Part shown: positions 1 to 7,315 of the stretch, in pieces
How positions within the stretch are numbered: position 1 is the first letter of the stretch
How the letters are laid out: every line of letters starts with the position of its first letter
Assembly (NCBI GenBank): GCA_019217005.1
Contig: JAHBNG010000139.1
Coordinates: 1 to 38,887 of the forward strand
Direction: 5' to 3'
DNA length: 38,887 nt
Source: Chloroflexi bacterium TSY
GTDB taxonomy: Bacteria; Chloroflexota; Anaerolineae; Caldilineales; Caldilineaceae
Position numbers and translations under genes: made by a program
The notes under the pieces: model-generated
Database searches by the model: none
Seen by the model: only the letters and a program-made list of their open reading frames with translations
What the model was told of the DNA's origin: nothing

Positions 1-1101
1 GGCTAAAGGAGCCAAGGAATAGATATTTCTTCATCTTGGCGTACTTCTTGGAAGGTGGTGCCATCTCGATGAGCAACCGTTCGATAGTGCTGGAAGAAGG
101 AAACATTATTGACGGTTGTCTCGATGCGCAGGGACGGCATTGAACTTATCGTACATCTTGATAGAGACAGGACCCATCGTATGTTTGATACGCCGTCCTA
201 ACCAGCGATGATTGAAACGGTTGCCTACTTCATCTTGATACCGACTATCGAGCTTGCGTCCCAAAAGGTGGCAATGTCAGCTGGTTTCACAGCTTGAATA
301 AGGTTTCCATCAAAGGTGGTAGCATTGCTTCTAGTGAATTCTGGGTACGAAGACAACATCGGTCGCAAATTCAGCTTGGTGATACTCCAGCGAATCTCTA
401 ATCCAAATCGGTCGATGACTGGACAATATTGACGGGCATAGATGTCGAGTTGTTCATGCAGCCTCTCAATATTCAACTTGGCCAAATCATTCGCCTGCTC
501 AAAATCTCCGATGTGGAGAAAGGCATTATCGGCGAGTTCGTACTCAATCTCTGCCTTGTCTAACTGAGCGGCTAACGCATTATGACCATTGAAGTAGAAC
601 TGGATTTGAAAGGGACACCATGTCGGAACACGCATATAACAAAGACCGAGTTCTTCATCGATAAAGTAGAAGTAGTAATGTAAACATTTACCTTGAGTGT
701 CTTTGAGATAGGTGTGACCACTTTCTGGACTATGCCACGGCTTGTATGCTCGACATTGCTCCATTGCACTTAAGATGCACACAAGCCCAGGCTGCTTCCT
801 CTTTCTTGGAGAATGGCTTGGACTCGGTCTTCTTTTCGCTCCTTGGACTTGCTCATGAATTCGATTTGCAGACCTTGAGCTGCTGCAATTGCTTGGCATT
901 ATCCCGAATCTCATCTCGCAGTGGTTCGGCAAAGCCTTTGGGATAATCAAATATTCGTATCTGATTTTGATACAAATATCTTGTCATCCCTTTGGCATAG
1001 CCAAACGGTTGCAAATAACCTCCGATTATTACTCGGTCATAGCTGTTGAGTACACCTGCTATTTCTTTCGCATATCGGTCGATGATGAGTTCGGTTGACA
1101 T
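1..1101 (-). pseudogene. Frameshifted protein of a dispersed hypothetical family (partial)
   Basis: Reading leftward from 1101, the frames together give one continuous protein. It starts MSTELIIDRYAKEIAGVLNS, has motifs such as GMTRYLYQNQIRIFDYP, LSAMEQC, CLHYYFYFIDEE and RVPTWCPFQIQFYFNGH, and continues to MYDKF and SFFQHYRTVAHRDG at the left edge. From memory this matches a family of conserved hypothetical proteins, often multicopy, with no assigned function. At least three frame changes are needed: near 895-900, near 800, and at the A4 run 263-266 (one more base there restores IATFLGRK). A GGGAG ribosome binding site precedes the start. The 3' end lies outside the window. The gene is broken as read, although single-base indels in short runs could be sequencing errors. 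The copy may be spread by mobile DNA, but I see no terminal repeats for it here. Confidence 0.6.
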
Positions 1102-1196
1102 TTTGTTTGCTCCCTTTTGGTTTCCGATGGGAGTACTTTATAACACTTTTACTTTACGCGCACCCCACAACCTTTTTGGTTCTGGCTTCGCCAGGC

Positions 1197-1282
1197 TAGG
1201 ACTTACGCAGTTGAGCGACGTGCACCAGAGAAACCAGGGATTTGGCAAATCCCTGGTTTCTGACTGACTTGCGTAAGTCCTA
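1197..1282. repeat. MITE-like palindromic element, ends TAGGACTTACGCA
   Basis: Perfect 13-bp terminal inverted repeats (TAGGACTTACGCA at 1197-1209, its complement at 1270-1282) enclose a second perfect 14-bp inverted repeat (GAAACCAGGGATTT 1230-1243 and 1247-1260, 3-nt loop). If the outer TA is the target duplication, the element is 82 bp with IS630/Tc1-like TA flanks; this is inference. There is no coding capacity. It abuts a half copy of another repeat family (1285-1310). Confidence 0.7.
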
Positions 1283-1284
1283 CA

Positions 1285-1310
1285 TTTTAAGTTTATGGCA
1301 GTGCTCAATA
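1285..1310. repeat. Half copy of the 97-bp hairpin repeat family (family E)
   Basis: The stretch ending TATGGCAGTGCTCAATA matches the right end of the elements at 23946-24042, 34462-34560 and 38088-38177. The left half is missing and is replaced by the inverted-repeat element at 1197-1282. Only the right end is left, so this is a remnant. Confidence 0.45.
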
Positions 1311-1324
1311 TCAGAGGAGAAAAA

Positions 1325-1648
1325 ATGTACTTTTGCGATCTCGAAGCTCGCCCAGTGAGAGAACTCTTCCCCGGTATCACCGCCCAAACGTTCTGGGGAG
1401 ATAAAATGATGCTCTCGCGTGTGGTGATAGAACCACACAAGGAAGTTCCCCTACACAGCCACCCCCATGAACAGACTGGCGTTGTCTTAGAGGGGGAGTT
1501 AGAATTTACAATTGGTGGTGAAACGAAGGTACTTAAAGCGGGCGATATGTACATAATCCCCGGCAATGTGGAACATCGCGTGATCTCATTGGACCAACCA
1601 GCAGTTGCGCTCGATATTTTTAATCCTGTGCGTGAAGAGTATAAGTAA
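1325..1648 (+). CDS. Small single-domain cupin protein
   Basis: A 107-residue protein consisting of one Cupin_2 barrel. Cupin motif 1 is visible as HSHPHEQTGVVLEGE (candidate metal ligands His44, His46 and Gln50, with Gly57) and motif 2 as AGDMYIIPGNVEHRV (His84). Such proteins bind a divalent metal and may act as isomerases, dioxygenases or ligand sensors; the substrate cannot be read from sequence. The start at 1325 is preferred over an upstream in-frame start at 1295 because AGAGGAG lies a few bases before it. It stands alone between repeat remnants and a PDZ fragment, so no operon role is apparent. It appears intact. Confidence 0.8.
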   Translation: MYFCDLEARPVRELFPGITAQTFWGDKMMLSRVVIEPHKEVPLHSHPHEQTGVVLEGELEFTIGGETKVLKAGDMYIIPGNVEHRVISLDQPAVALDIFNPVREEYK

Positions 1649-1672
1649 GAAAGCCGAGAAGTTCATGGCACA

Positions 1673-1939
1673 TTGTCATCCAGAAAAGCTAGCCCTGTTC
1701 GCACTGTGGACATTCAAACAGACCGAAATGGGCAAGTGATAGCCGTCACCGGTGGCGATGTCATTACGGCTATCGACGGCCAACCTATACGATCCTTTGA
1801 AGATGTTCTGAGCTATGCGGAACGGTTTACAATAGTGGGGCAGCAGGTGACTATCACAGCATTGTGGGATGGTCAAACGCTACATATACCAGTGATCGTT
1901 GATGCTCGCCCCGACATGAGTCGAATGACGACGCGATAG
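1673..1939 (+). pseudogene. C-terminal PDZ remnant of an HtrA/DegP-type serine protease
   Basis: The 88-codon open frame contains GGDVITAIDGQPIRSFEDVL followed by VGQQVTITALWDGQTLHIPV, the typical carboxylate-binding and second half of an HtrA-family PDZ domain. The catalytic trypsin-like domain (His, Asp, GNSGG) is absent. The open frame has only a TTG candidate start and no clear ribosome binding site. I read it as the tail of a deleted htrA gene, starting just after the cupin. A free-standing PDZ protein cannot be excluded but is unlikely without a signal peptide. Confidence 0.6.
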
Positions 1940-1984
1940 ACTATTTGATAGATCCTTTGTGGTGACGATGCTTACTGGCATCGA

Positions 1985-2932
1985 CTACCAGCGCTTCGCC
2001 ACTTCTCTGTGAACTTTTCCAGAGTTCCAATACTTATTATGCGCTTGACTGATTACATCCGAGACATCCACATAGAGATCTTCCACAACCTGCCTACCTA
2101 TGGACTGCTGCATGAGCGGCTCGACGGGCCAAGCAATGGGGTCGTCACGATCCCAAACATTGATCCAACGCGGCCCGTCAAGTGGCTCAAATGCGTCTGG
2201 ATTCGCAGTTAACCCGTAATTCTTCGGATCAAGCTGTCTGTCCGCAGCCAGGATCGCCAGCACCTCGTTATTGCGACAGGCCATGGGCGTAATCAGCGAA
2301 CCGAGGGTAATTAAGCGGCGGACGCGCAGGGAGCCAGCCAGTGCAAGCTGGCGCAATTCAGCGAAATTATCCAGAACCTGCTCAGCACGGTTGGTAGATC
2401 GGGTAACAAGCTCGGCCTCGGTTACTTCCTGAAAAAGGTAAAAGAGCAGGTCAAACGCAATCACTGAACCAGCACTATGTCCGATCAGGGTTAATGAAAT
2501 TGGGCGCGCCTCGCCATCTGCTTGTAGGTTTTCCAAGTAGGCGTAGAGCTGTTCTGCCACCGCTTGCCGAATGGACTGTTTGCCGTCGGACGACACGTAA
2601 TAGAAGATGTCGCCAAAGCCAAACAGATATAGCTCGCGCAGCCCGTTGATAACGGCACGCGCCGGATTTGCCGTAAAGTCCCAGGGCTCTTTCAGTGCAG
2701 GCAGTGCTCGGCTCCCCAACAGCCTCTGCGCGGTAGTGAGTAATTCGTGATCTTCAGGTGTACCGCCTTGATGGTTCCATCCCCACTCGGCCCCGCCAAA
2801 CACTTCTGGCCAACCTTCGGCCAGTGGCGCGATCCCGCTGTGTAGATTGTTGTATTGGTTTGTGTGCAAACGACCAGTTTGGTCGGGCGAAACCCCATGA
2901 ATGTAAAAGACGGCTTCGATTGGTGTTGCCAT
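1985..2932 (-). CDS. Alpha/beta-hydrolase-fold protein (lipase-like)
   Basis: A 315-residue protein. The N-terminal strand with an oxyanion-type motif reads FYIHGVSPDQTG, and the nucleophile elbow LTLIGHSAGSVIAFDLL has the predicted catalytic Ser at residue 153. A later Asp/His pair is not obvious, though DDP and QAHNKYW near the C-terminus are candidates. There is no signal peptide, so it is probably cytoplasmic. The start at 2932 is chosen over the longer frame to 3052 because AAAGGA sits just upstream and the extra 40 residues look non-homologous. Substrate is unknown; the family includes esterases, lipases and uncharacterised serine hydrolases. A tandem 32-bp repeat lies 150-215 bp upstream. 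Confidence 0.7.
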   Translation of the reverse strand: MATPIEAVFYIHGVSPDQTGRLHTNQYNNLHSGIAPLAEGWPEVFGGAEWGWNHQGGTPEDHELLTTAQRLLGSRALPALKEPWDFTANPARAVINGLRELYLFGFGDIFYYVSSDGKQSIRQAVAEQLYAYLENLQADGEARPISLTLIGHSAGSVIAFDLLFYLFQEVTEAELVTRSTNRAEQVLDNFAELRQLALAGSLRVRRLITLGSLITPMACRNNEVLAILAADRQLDPKNYGLTANPDAFEPLDGPRWINVWDRDDPIAWPVEPLMQQSIGRQVVEDLYVDVSDVISQAHNKYWNSGKVHREVAKRW

Positions 2933-3081
2933 GATAAATCCTTTCGTGTCTAGTCGGCTCTGTGGCCGAAATGCAAAGCTGTGTCCACACACTTCATTAA
3001 CACGCTCTCGATCTTGCCAGAGTCGAAAATGATGCGATTGTAGGGAGTGCAAGGAACTTTTGAATTAGTGTAGCCGTAGTC

Positions 3082-3145
3082 GGCGGCAGCAAACGTTATG
3101 TTGATCACGATTAGGCGGCAACAAATATCATATTGATCATAATAA
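3082..3145. repeat. Two tandem 32-bp repeats, each with a TGATCA palindrome
   Basis: The units 3082-3113 and 3114-3145 both begin GGCGGCA and both contain TTGATCA. They match at 24 of 32 positions by eye. The TGATCA centres (3102-3107 and 3134-3139) are 32 bp apart, about three helical turns, as expected for paired operator sites on one face of DNA. They lie upstream of the divergently oriented hydrolase gene. Confidence 0.5.
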
Positions 3146-3158
3146 CGCCATGAGTTTC

Positions 3159-3313
3159 GGGGTGGTTCATTTTAGCTGGATAGATAGGTTTACACTTTTA
3201 GAAACAGAAAGAACGTTTATATTCTCTGATTTCGCCGATTCTCAGAGAGAAAACGGTCTCATATAGATTTTTGTCTATATATCAAAAGTGTAAACCTAAT
3301 TTTGAACCACCCC
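3159..3313. mobile_element. 155-bp MITE (family A, copy 1) with 8-bp target duplication
   Basis: Terminal inverted repeats GGGGTGGTTCA/TGAACCACCCC bound a 155-bp non-coding element with an inner inverted repeat AGGTTTACACTTTT. It is flanked on both sides by TGAGTTTC (3151-3158 and 3314-3321), a clean 8-bp target-site duplication. Two further copies at 6440-6594 and 6883-7037 lie in the opposite orientation and differ from this one by a single base. The 8-bp duplication and TTTACAC-containing ends would suit mobilisation by an IS256/mutator-type transposase; none is present here, so this is inference. Confidence 0.9.
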
Positions 3314-3321
3314 TGAGTTTC

Positions 3322-3610
3322 CAATACAAATCACCCTGAATGAACTCTCTGGGTGGTTGATAAAAGGTATTCGGGATCACAAATGCAAGCGAGCGGCAGT
3401 TGACCGACGATAATTTTGCCTACCTAATTGGGAGCGATGTGGAAGTGGCTGGTCTATTTGTCACATTCGTGAACCATCCTTTGATCTGATGACCATGGCG
3501 CAAAATTCTGCGATACTTAGAGAGAAGTCACTTAAGCCAGTGAGGACAAGATTTAGGTAAAAATGCAGGTCTCGCCGTTAAATATGACTGATGTCCGCCC
3601 GATACCGACC
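3322..3610. other. Gene-free stretch
   Basis: I see no open frame with coding character, no repeat and no RNA gene between the MITE and the candidate small-RNA promoter. Confidence 0.5.
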
Positions 3611-3619
3611 TGCTATACT
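3611..3619 (+). promoter_or_regulatory. Extended -10 promoter candidate for the small RNA
   Basis: TGCTATACT is an extended -10 (TGn plus TATACT). No good -35 is visible, which is acceptable for extended -10 promoters. The implied start, about 3626, coincides with the left arm of the first predicted stem of the candidate RNA. Confidence 0.4.
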
Positions 3620-3625
3620 TGCATC

Positions 3626-3797
3626 ACGAGAATACGACCTCAATCGTCAACATAAACGAACATCTGATTATTCGTGAAGGTTCGCATTCTCCTGTTTCCC
3701 AACCGCTGGCATAGCGCCTACGTGACGCTATATTGGCGTTCAATATAGATGATGTATGCGAAAGGGCCGATCTTCATGATCGGCCCTTTCGCTTTTT
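3626..3797 (+). ncRNA. Candidate structured small RNA of unknown family, about 170 nt
   Basis: Between an extended -10 and a strong terminator there is no coding frame but a series of hairpins. An outer stem GAGAATACG/CGCATTCTC (3628-3636 with 3683-3691, one mismatch) encloses ACGAA/TTCGT (3656-3660 with 3671-3675). A perfect CTATATTG/CAATATAG hairpin follows (3728-3735 with 3741-3748), then the terminator stem. Length is near that of 6S RNA, but I cannot fold it into the 6S shape and find no SRP or tmRNA signature. It may be a regulatory RNA or a leader without its gene. Confidence 0.45.
3758..3797 (+). terminator. Strong intrinsic terminator, 15-bp perfect stem
   Basis: GCGAAAGGGCCGATC (3758-3772), loop TTCAT, GATCGGCCCTTTCGC (3778-3792), then TTTTTG. 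No protein gene lies within 800 bp upstream on this strand, so it must end a non-coding transcript. On the minus strand it would be followed by an A-poor sequence and is less convincing. Confidence 0.85.
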
Positions 3798-3950
3798 GTT
3801 GCTATTCAGATTGGATATGATGACTATTGACAGACACTGCACGAATCATACCGAGTAGCGATACAGAGATAAACAAGCGGATACAGTCATTGACTCAAGA
3901 CGACGGGCGATTAAACCAAATTTGTTGGGCCAGTTTAGGAACGGGAATTT

Positions 3951-4048
3951 AATAACTTGTATAGTTTGTGCGAGATTAGAGACTGAGAGATTACAAGGGC
4001 CGAATCACTCTATCTCTAATCTCACAATCTCCAATTGTCCAAGTTATT
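3951..4048. repeat. 98-bp inverted-repeat element, ends AATAACTTG
   Basis: Imperfect terminal repeats begin AATAACTTG on the left and the complement CAAGTTATT on the right. An inner perfect 11-bp stem GAGATTAGAGA/TCTCTAATCTC lies at 3972-3982 and 4013-4023. Flanking TTA/TTTA could be a short target duplication. It occurs once in this window. Confidence 0.5.
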
Positions 4049-4177
4049 TACGGCTCATTCCACAGATATAACCGAAAATGGTTAAAACTTGTATTTAGTA
4101 TATAATGAAGATTAAATTGAACCTTGATAATGCGCAAATTTAAGGTCTTACCCCAAATTTTTTACCGAATTACTATT

Positions 4178-4206
4178 TTGACTTCTTTCATATGTAGCTC
4201 TATGTA
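4178..4206 (+). promoter_or_regulatory. Sigma-70-type promoter of the sigma/anti-sigma operon
   Basis: TTGACT (4178-4183), a 17-bp spacer and TATGTA (4201-4206) give a plausible vegetative promoter about 80 bp upstream of the sigma gene start. Confidence 0.4.
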
Positions 4207-4239
4207 TTAGAAAGACGACAACATATGCTTACGACTTCT

Positions 4240-4262
4240 CCCCCATTGATCCCTATTGGGGG
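4240..4262 (+). promoter_or_regulatory. GC hairpin in the 5' leader of the sigma gene
   Basis: CCCCCA (4240-4245) pairs with TGGGGG (4257-4262) around an 11-nt loop, followed by TTAAAA. It ends 25 bp before the start codon and could modulate translation or attenuate transcription. Confidence 0.35.
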
Positions 4263-4287
4263 TTAAAACCGATAAACAAAGGTATAT

Positions 4288-5004
4288 ATGAGTCAAAACT
4301 CGAAAACCTACGATTCACATGACTTAATCCCCGCTCAACTACTTGAGCGATGCCGTGATCGCGAACCTGACTATTCGAATGAACATTTCTGTTTAGAATT
4401 ATTTAGGCGAGCACTCGTAGATAGATGTGAGCAATGTTGGACAATAATCTATGAGCAATATCATAAGCTTGTATATAGCTGGGTGATCAAATATACAAAA
4501 TCCGAAACCCAGATTGGCGATATATCTATCGAGGAGATTGTTTTGGATGCATTTACTGCTTTTTGGCGATTTTATACTCCCGACAAGCTGGAGAAGGCAG
4601 ATAGATTAAATAGTGTATTGCAATATCTGAAAACTTGTGCAAGAACTTCTGTTCTTCAGGCGCGTCGAAATGCACAGAAACCGGTTCCTCAGACCGAATT
4701 GCCGCGAAATCTCACTTATCAAGAAAATAGTTCCTTTGATCCATTGACGAGTTCCGAAGACGTTGTGTTAAGGCAAGATAGGATTAACCAGCTGTGGGAG
4801 CTTGTGGATAGCTGTTGCAAAGACGAGAAAGAACATTTGATTGCCAGGCTTAGTTTGGTATCGAATCTGATGCCAAAGTCTATATTAGCTTTATACCCGG
4901 AAATTTTTATTGATGCGGACGAAATTTCCACAACCAGACGTAATCTCAAAAGTCGTTTGTGGCGGAATAAAAACCTTCGTGATTTCTTAGAAAGCTTAGA
5001 GTAA
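4288..5004 (+). CDS. ECF-like sigma-70 family RNA polymerase sigma factor
   Basis: A 238-residue protein with a recognisable sigma region 2: residues around 45-110 include a YEQYHKLVYSWV helix and EEIVLDAFTAFWRF, where ECF factors carry the core-binding and -10 recognition helices. The C-terminal third (NQLWELVDSC... to the end) occupies the region 4 position but is divergent, with a weak helix-turn-helix. The start is supported by AAAGG five bases upstream. Its stop overlaps the next start as TAATG, so the anti-sigma partner is translationally coupled. Such pairs in Chloroflexota control envelope or protease/CHAT gene sets. The target here is not evident, since the nearest downstream gene is a broken minus-strand C25 protein. 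Confidence 0.75.
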   Translation: MSQNSKTYDSHDLIPAQLLERCRDREPDYSNEHFCLELFRRALVDRCEQCWTIIYEQYHKLVYSWVIKYTKSETQIGDISIEEIVLDAFTAFWRFYTPDKLEKADRLNSVLQYLKTCARTSVLQARRNAQKPVPQTELPRNLTYQENSSFDPLTSSEDVVLRQDRINQLWELVDSCCKDEKEHLIARLSLVSNLMPKSILALYPEIFIDADEISTTRRNLKSRLWRNKNLRDFLESLE

Positions 5005-5771
5005 TGAAACCAGAATTTGAGAGCCAAGATGATTCTGATAATTTACATCATCAATCAGGCAAAGAGAGTATGGATATGTCGACCTTTATAGAAAAAACTG
5101 AAGATACAGAGCTAAGCGTGTCTGATATCGATAGATTGGATATGAAACTGCGTGGTGCATTAAATCGTTTTGATTGTCCTCCATTAGATACAATACGTGC
5201 TTATTGCTGGGATGACTTATCTACTGCTGAATATATGGCGTTTGAGAGGCACATGAAGATTTGTCCACTTTGCAAAGAAGAAGCTCAAAGTGTACAGGAT
5301 GTCTTGATGGAAGATTGGTCCCTATCTGAGGAATCACCAGTTTTAATGTCAAGTCTCCGAGAGCTATTAGAGCGAACCCAGGACGTTGCAGATTACGTAC
5401 GAATTATTGTAGCCAATCTGGTAATACCCAAAACACAAATGGCGACAGCATTGCGTAGCAACAATATTCCAATATTATGTAGCAACACGCAAGCGACACT
5501 TCTCTTTGAGGCAGAGGGTATAGATATTAACTTCGAAATAGAAAAAGGGGAGGGCAAATTTTGCCGACTTTTTGGTCAGATTTTTGCACCCAATTTGGGG
5601 GACAATGCAAGCATGAAACTTACGCCACTAAATCCAGATGAAACTGCATTATGGACTCGCATAAACGATACTGGTTCTTTTGCTGTAGAACAATTATCCC
5701 GTGGCGAATACCAAATAATTGTATTTCTCAATGACCGCTCTATCATCGTGCCAAATGTCATATTCCAATAA
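5004..5771 (+). CDS. Zinc-finger anti-sigma-like protein
   Basis: A 255-residue protein overlapping the sigma gene by one base. Residues about 83-95 read FERHMKICPLCKEEA, the HxxxCxxC of the ZAS (zf-HC2) anti-sigma domain, preceded by IRAYCWDDLSTAEYM. After a helical linker the C-terminal half (from about 160) is beta-rich, with FGQIFAPNLGDNASMKLTPL and an ending RGEYQIIVFLNDRSIIVPNV resembling an Ig/CNA-B-like fold. No membrane helix is visible, so it would be a soluble anti-sigma factor releasing its partner on redox, zinc or ligand change. Assignment rests on motif and gene order; the sensing role of the C-terminal domain is inference. Confidence 0.65.
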   Translation: MKPEFESQDDSDNLHHQSGKESMDMSTFIEKTEDTELSVSDIDRLDMKLRGALNRFDCPPLDTIRAYCWDDLSTAEYMAFERHMKICPLCKEEAQSVQDVLMEDWSLSEESPVLMSSLRELLERTQDVADYVRIIVANLVIPKTQMATALRSNNIPILCSNTQATLLFEAEGIDINFEIEKGEGKFCRLFGQIFAPNLGDNASMKLTPLNPDETALWTRINDTGSFAVEQLSRGEYQIIVFLNDRSIIVPNVIFQ

Positions 5772-5818
5772 CAATCAAAGAGCGTCCAAGAGGAATTGTA
5801 TTACTGGCAACAGCAAAA

Positions 5819-6032
5819 TGAGTCATCCCAAATTTCGGGATGACTTGCAAGAAGAAACCTCCTGATCCAGACTAAGAGCCAATCCGAAAAGTGGTTGTGA
5901 GTCCGACCACCTTCTCGAGTGAGAATGCATCGTCACAGAATTTTCGGATAAGCACTAAAGGTGCAAAGCTAATGGTCTCAGCAGGAGGTTTCTGTATGAA
6001 AATCTCTCTCCTTCGAAATTCGGGATGACTCA
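5819..6032. repeat. 214-bp inverted-repeat element containing a nested repeat
   Basis: Ends TGAGTCATCCCAAATTTC (5819-5836) and its complement with one mismatch (6015-6032) bracket the region. Inside, AGAAACCTCCTG (5855-5866) pairs with CAGGAGGTTTCT (5983-5994). A family D repeat sits between these inner arms, as expected for a nested insertion. There is no coding capacity. It lies between the anti-sigma gene and the C25 remnant. Confidence 0.6.
5876..5954. repeat. Family D repeat, ends ATCCGAAAAGT (copy 1)
   Basis: AATCCGAAAAGTGG on the left and TTTTCGGATAAGC on the right are the ends, with the shared core GAGTGAGAATGCATCGTC. CTAA occurs on both sides (5872-5875 and 5955-5958), a plausible 4-bp YTAR target duplication. 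Related copies are at 25866-25930 (reverse, damaged) and 32086-32165. Confidence 0.6.
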
Positions 6033-6053
6033 AATTCCTGCAAACTGGACAGA

Positions 6054-6750
6054 CTAACGCATGATGCTTGGTAAGTATATACAATAGCCATTACATCTTG
6101 GTGATGTAGTAGCCGAAAGCACTGTTGGCATATAGTATCGACCTTTATTCGTTGCAAGTTGGATGTTGCCTGCCAGATCGACAGCTTGGATGAAAAATCT
6201 TGAGTTTACAGTGGCATTGAAGGAACCTCGCCACTTCTTAGTAGCATCATCGAACTGTAAGTCAACAGAGCGGAGTACATTTATATCTGCTTGTGCACTG
6301 TGGTCAAAATAAGTAGCGAGGACTCGTTGAACGATATTTGAATCGCTTGCATTCACCTTGATATCGACAGTTCCAGATTCTTTGTCAAGAAGACCATCTA
6401 CATAGCTAATTGTGGGTGGTATTTGATCATCATTGTCACGGGGTGGTTCAAAATTAGGTTTACACTTTTGATATATAGACAAAAATCTATATGAGACCGT
6501 TTTCTCTCTGAGAACCGGCGAAATCAGAGAATATAAACGTTCTTTCTGTTTCTAAAAGTGTAAACCTATCTATCCAGCTAAAATGAACCACCCCAACTCC
6601 TGCAAGCTTTTCTCATGAAATGGCATCATGACTTTGTCGGTGGCAGAAAAGCTCCCCATATTTTCTTTGAAGTAACGCTCTTTGGCTGCTACAAGAGCTT
6701 TGCCCATACTCGCTTCTTTTCCCCTTAACAGTTCTTCTGTATACAGTCTC
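6054..6750 (-). pseudogene. Broken gingipain-like (peptidase C25) surface protein, C-terminal part
   Basis: Two pieces of one minus-strand gene flank a family A MITE. The piece at 6595-6750 reads RLYTEELLRGKEASMGKALV then AAKERYFKENMGSFSATDKV, the end of a C25/caspase-like domain of gingipain-type proteins. The piece at 6054-6439 is a beta-sandwich (Ig-like) domain with PPTISYVDG, AVDLAGNIQLATNKGRYY and a C-terminal CIYLPSIMR. Similar YLPLVxR tails end many secreted Chloroflexota proteins, by recollection. The N-terminal part and catalytic His/Cys are missing upstream, where a truncated 215-bp element begins at 6750. It is certainly non-functional as a protease. Confidence 0.6.
6440..6594. 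mobile_element. 155-bp MITE (family A, copy 2)
   Basis: It has the same TIRs GGGGTGGTTCA/TGAACCACCCC as copy 1 in reverse orientation, with one base difference from copy 1 and none from copy 3. Flanks are ATTGTCAC and AACTCCTG, so there is no target duplication. It sits inside the C25-like gene, and loss of the duplication implies a deletion or recombination after insertion. Confidence 0.9.
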
Positions 6751-6882
6751 AGTAGATCCAAATTTCAGGTTTTGAGAGAGAATTCTGGCTAAACAGTTGA
6801 CATAAATACAAATTTGCCGGTCGATATCTAGTTTTTGCGTTAGATTTGGGCGATTTTCAGATATGAAATAGGTTGTTTTCTG
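6750..6882. mobile_element. Truncated copy of the 215-bp element (family B)
   Basis: It is identical over all 133 bp to 37038-37170, starting at the end CAGTAGATCCAAATTT. The right 82 bp are missing and are replaced directly by family A copy 3. The outer flank is AGTCT, the reverse complement of the AGACT duplication around the complete copy, pointing to a symmetrical AGWCT target. Confidence 0.85.
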
Positions 6883-7037
6883 GGGGTGGTTCAAAATTAG
6901 GTTTACACTTTTGATATATAGACAAAAATCTATATGAGACCGTTTTCTCTCTGAGAACCGGCGAAATCAGAGAATATAAACGTTCTTTCTGTTTCTAAAA
7001 GTGTAAACCTATCTATCCAGCTAAAATGAACCACCCC
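6883..7037. mobile_element. 155-bp MITE (family A, copy 3)
   Basis: Identical by eye to copy 2 and in the same orientation, 443 bp away. Flanks GTTTTCTG and GCACTGTG do not match, so recombination between copies or a deletion probably created this junction with the truncated family B element. Confidence 0.9.
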
Positions 7038-7040
7038 GCA

Positions 7041-7139
7041 CTGTGGGATGCTTCAAAGTTGAGTTTACAAATCGGTACAGACGACAACGAATTCAGAGAA
7101 CAGCGAATGAGAAGCCTCGTCAACGAAATAGTAGTTTGA
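7041..7139 (+). pseudogene. Possible gene tail truncated by the MITE
   Basis: Immediately right of family A copy 3, an open frame with coding-like composition (IGTDDNEFREQRMRSLVNEI) runs 32 codons to a TGA. It has no start and no recognisable family. It may be the 3' end of the gene whose 5' part was lost in the rearrangement; short length makes this uncertain. Confidence 0.25.
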
Positions 7140-7277
7140 TCAGACAGGATTCTTGCTTTGAGCAATGGATGGTTTTGGGAACCTTCATCTATTGGTAGGT
7201 TTGGCGATTTGACTCCGTCAAGGAGTGACAGTCATCTGACCCGACGAGTGTCTACAAAAAATGTAGTGTATGTTTGT

Positions 7278-7304
7278 TATCCCCTGACTAAAAGTCAGAG
7301 GATA
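7278..7304 (-). terminator. Hairpin just downstream of the nuclease-like gene
   Basis: TATCCCCTGACT and AGTCAGAGGATA form a stem with one bulge pair and a 3-nt loop, 12 bp past the stop of the minus-strand gene. There is no long T run, so termination is only possible. Confidence 0.3.
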
Positions 7305-7315
7305 GTGTGGTACAG

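Noticed and set aside
3671..3691. T-loop-like GGTTCGCATTC, possible tRNA
   Set aside because: The loop lacks the invariant T-loop bases and no acceptor, D-arm or anticodon stem of tRNA geometry could be built upstream.
3626..3797. Assignment of the small RNA to 6S RNA
   Set aside because: Length fits, but I could not form a closing stem with a large central bubble. The visible stems are local hairpins in series.
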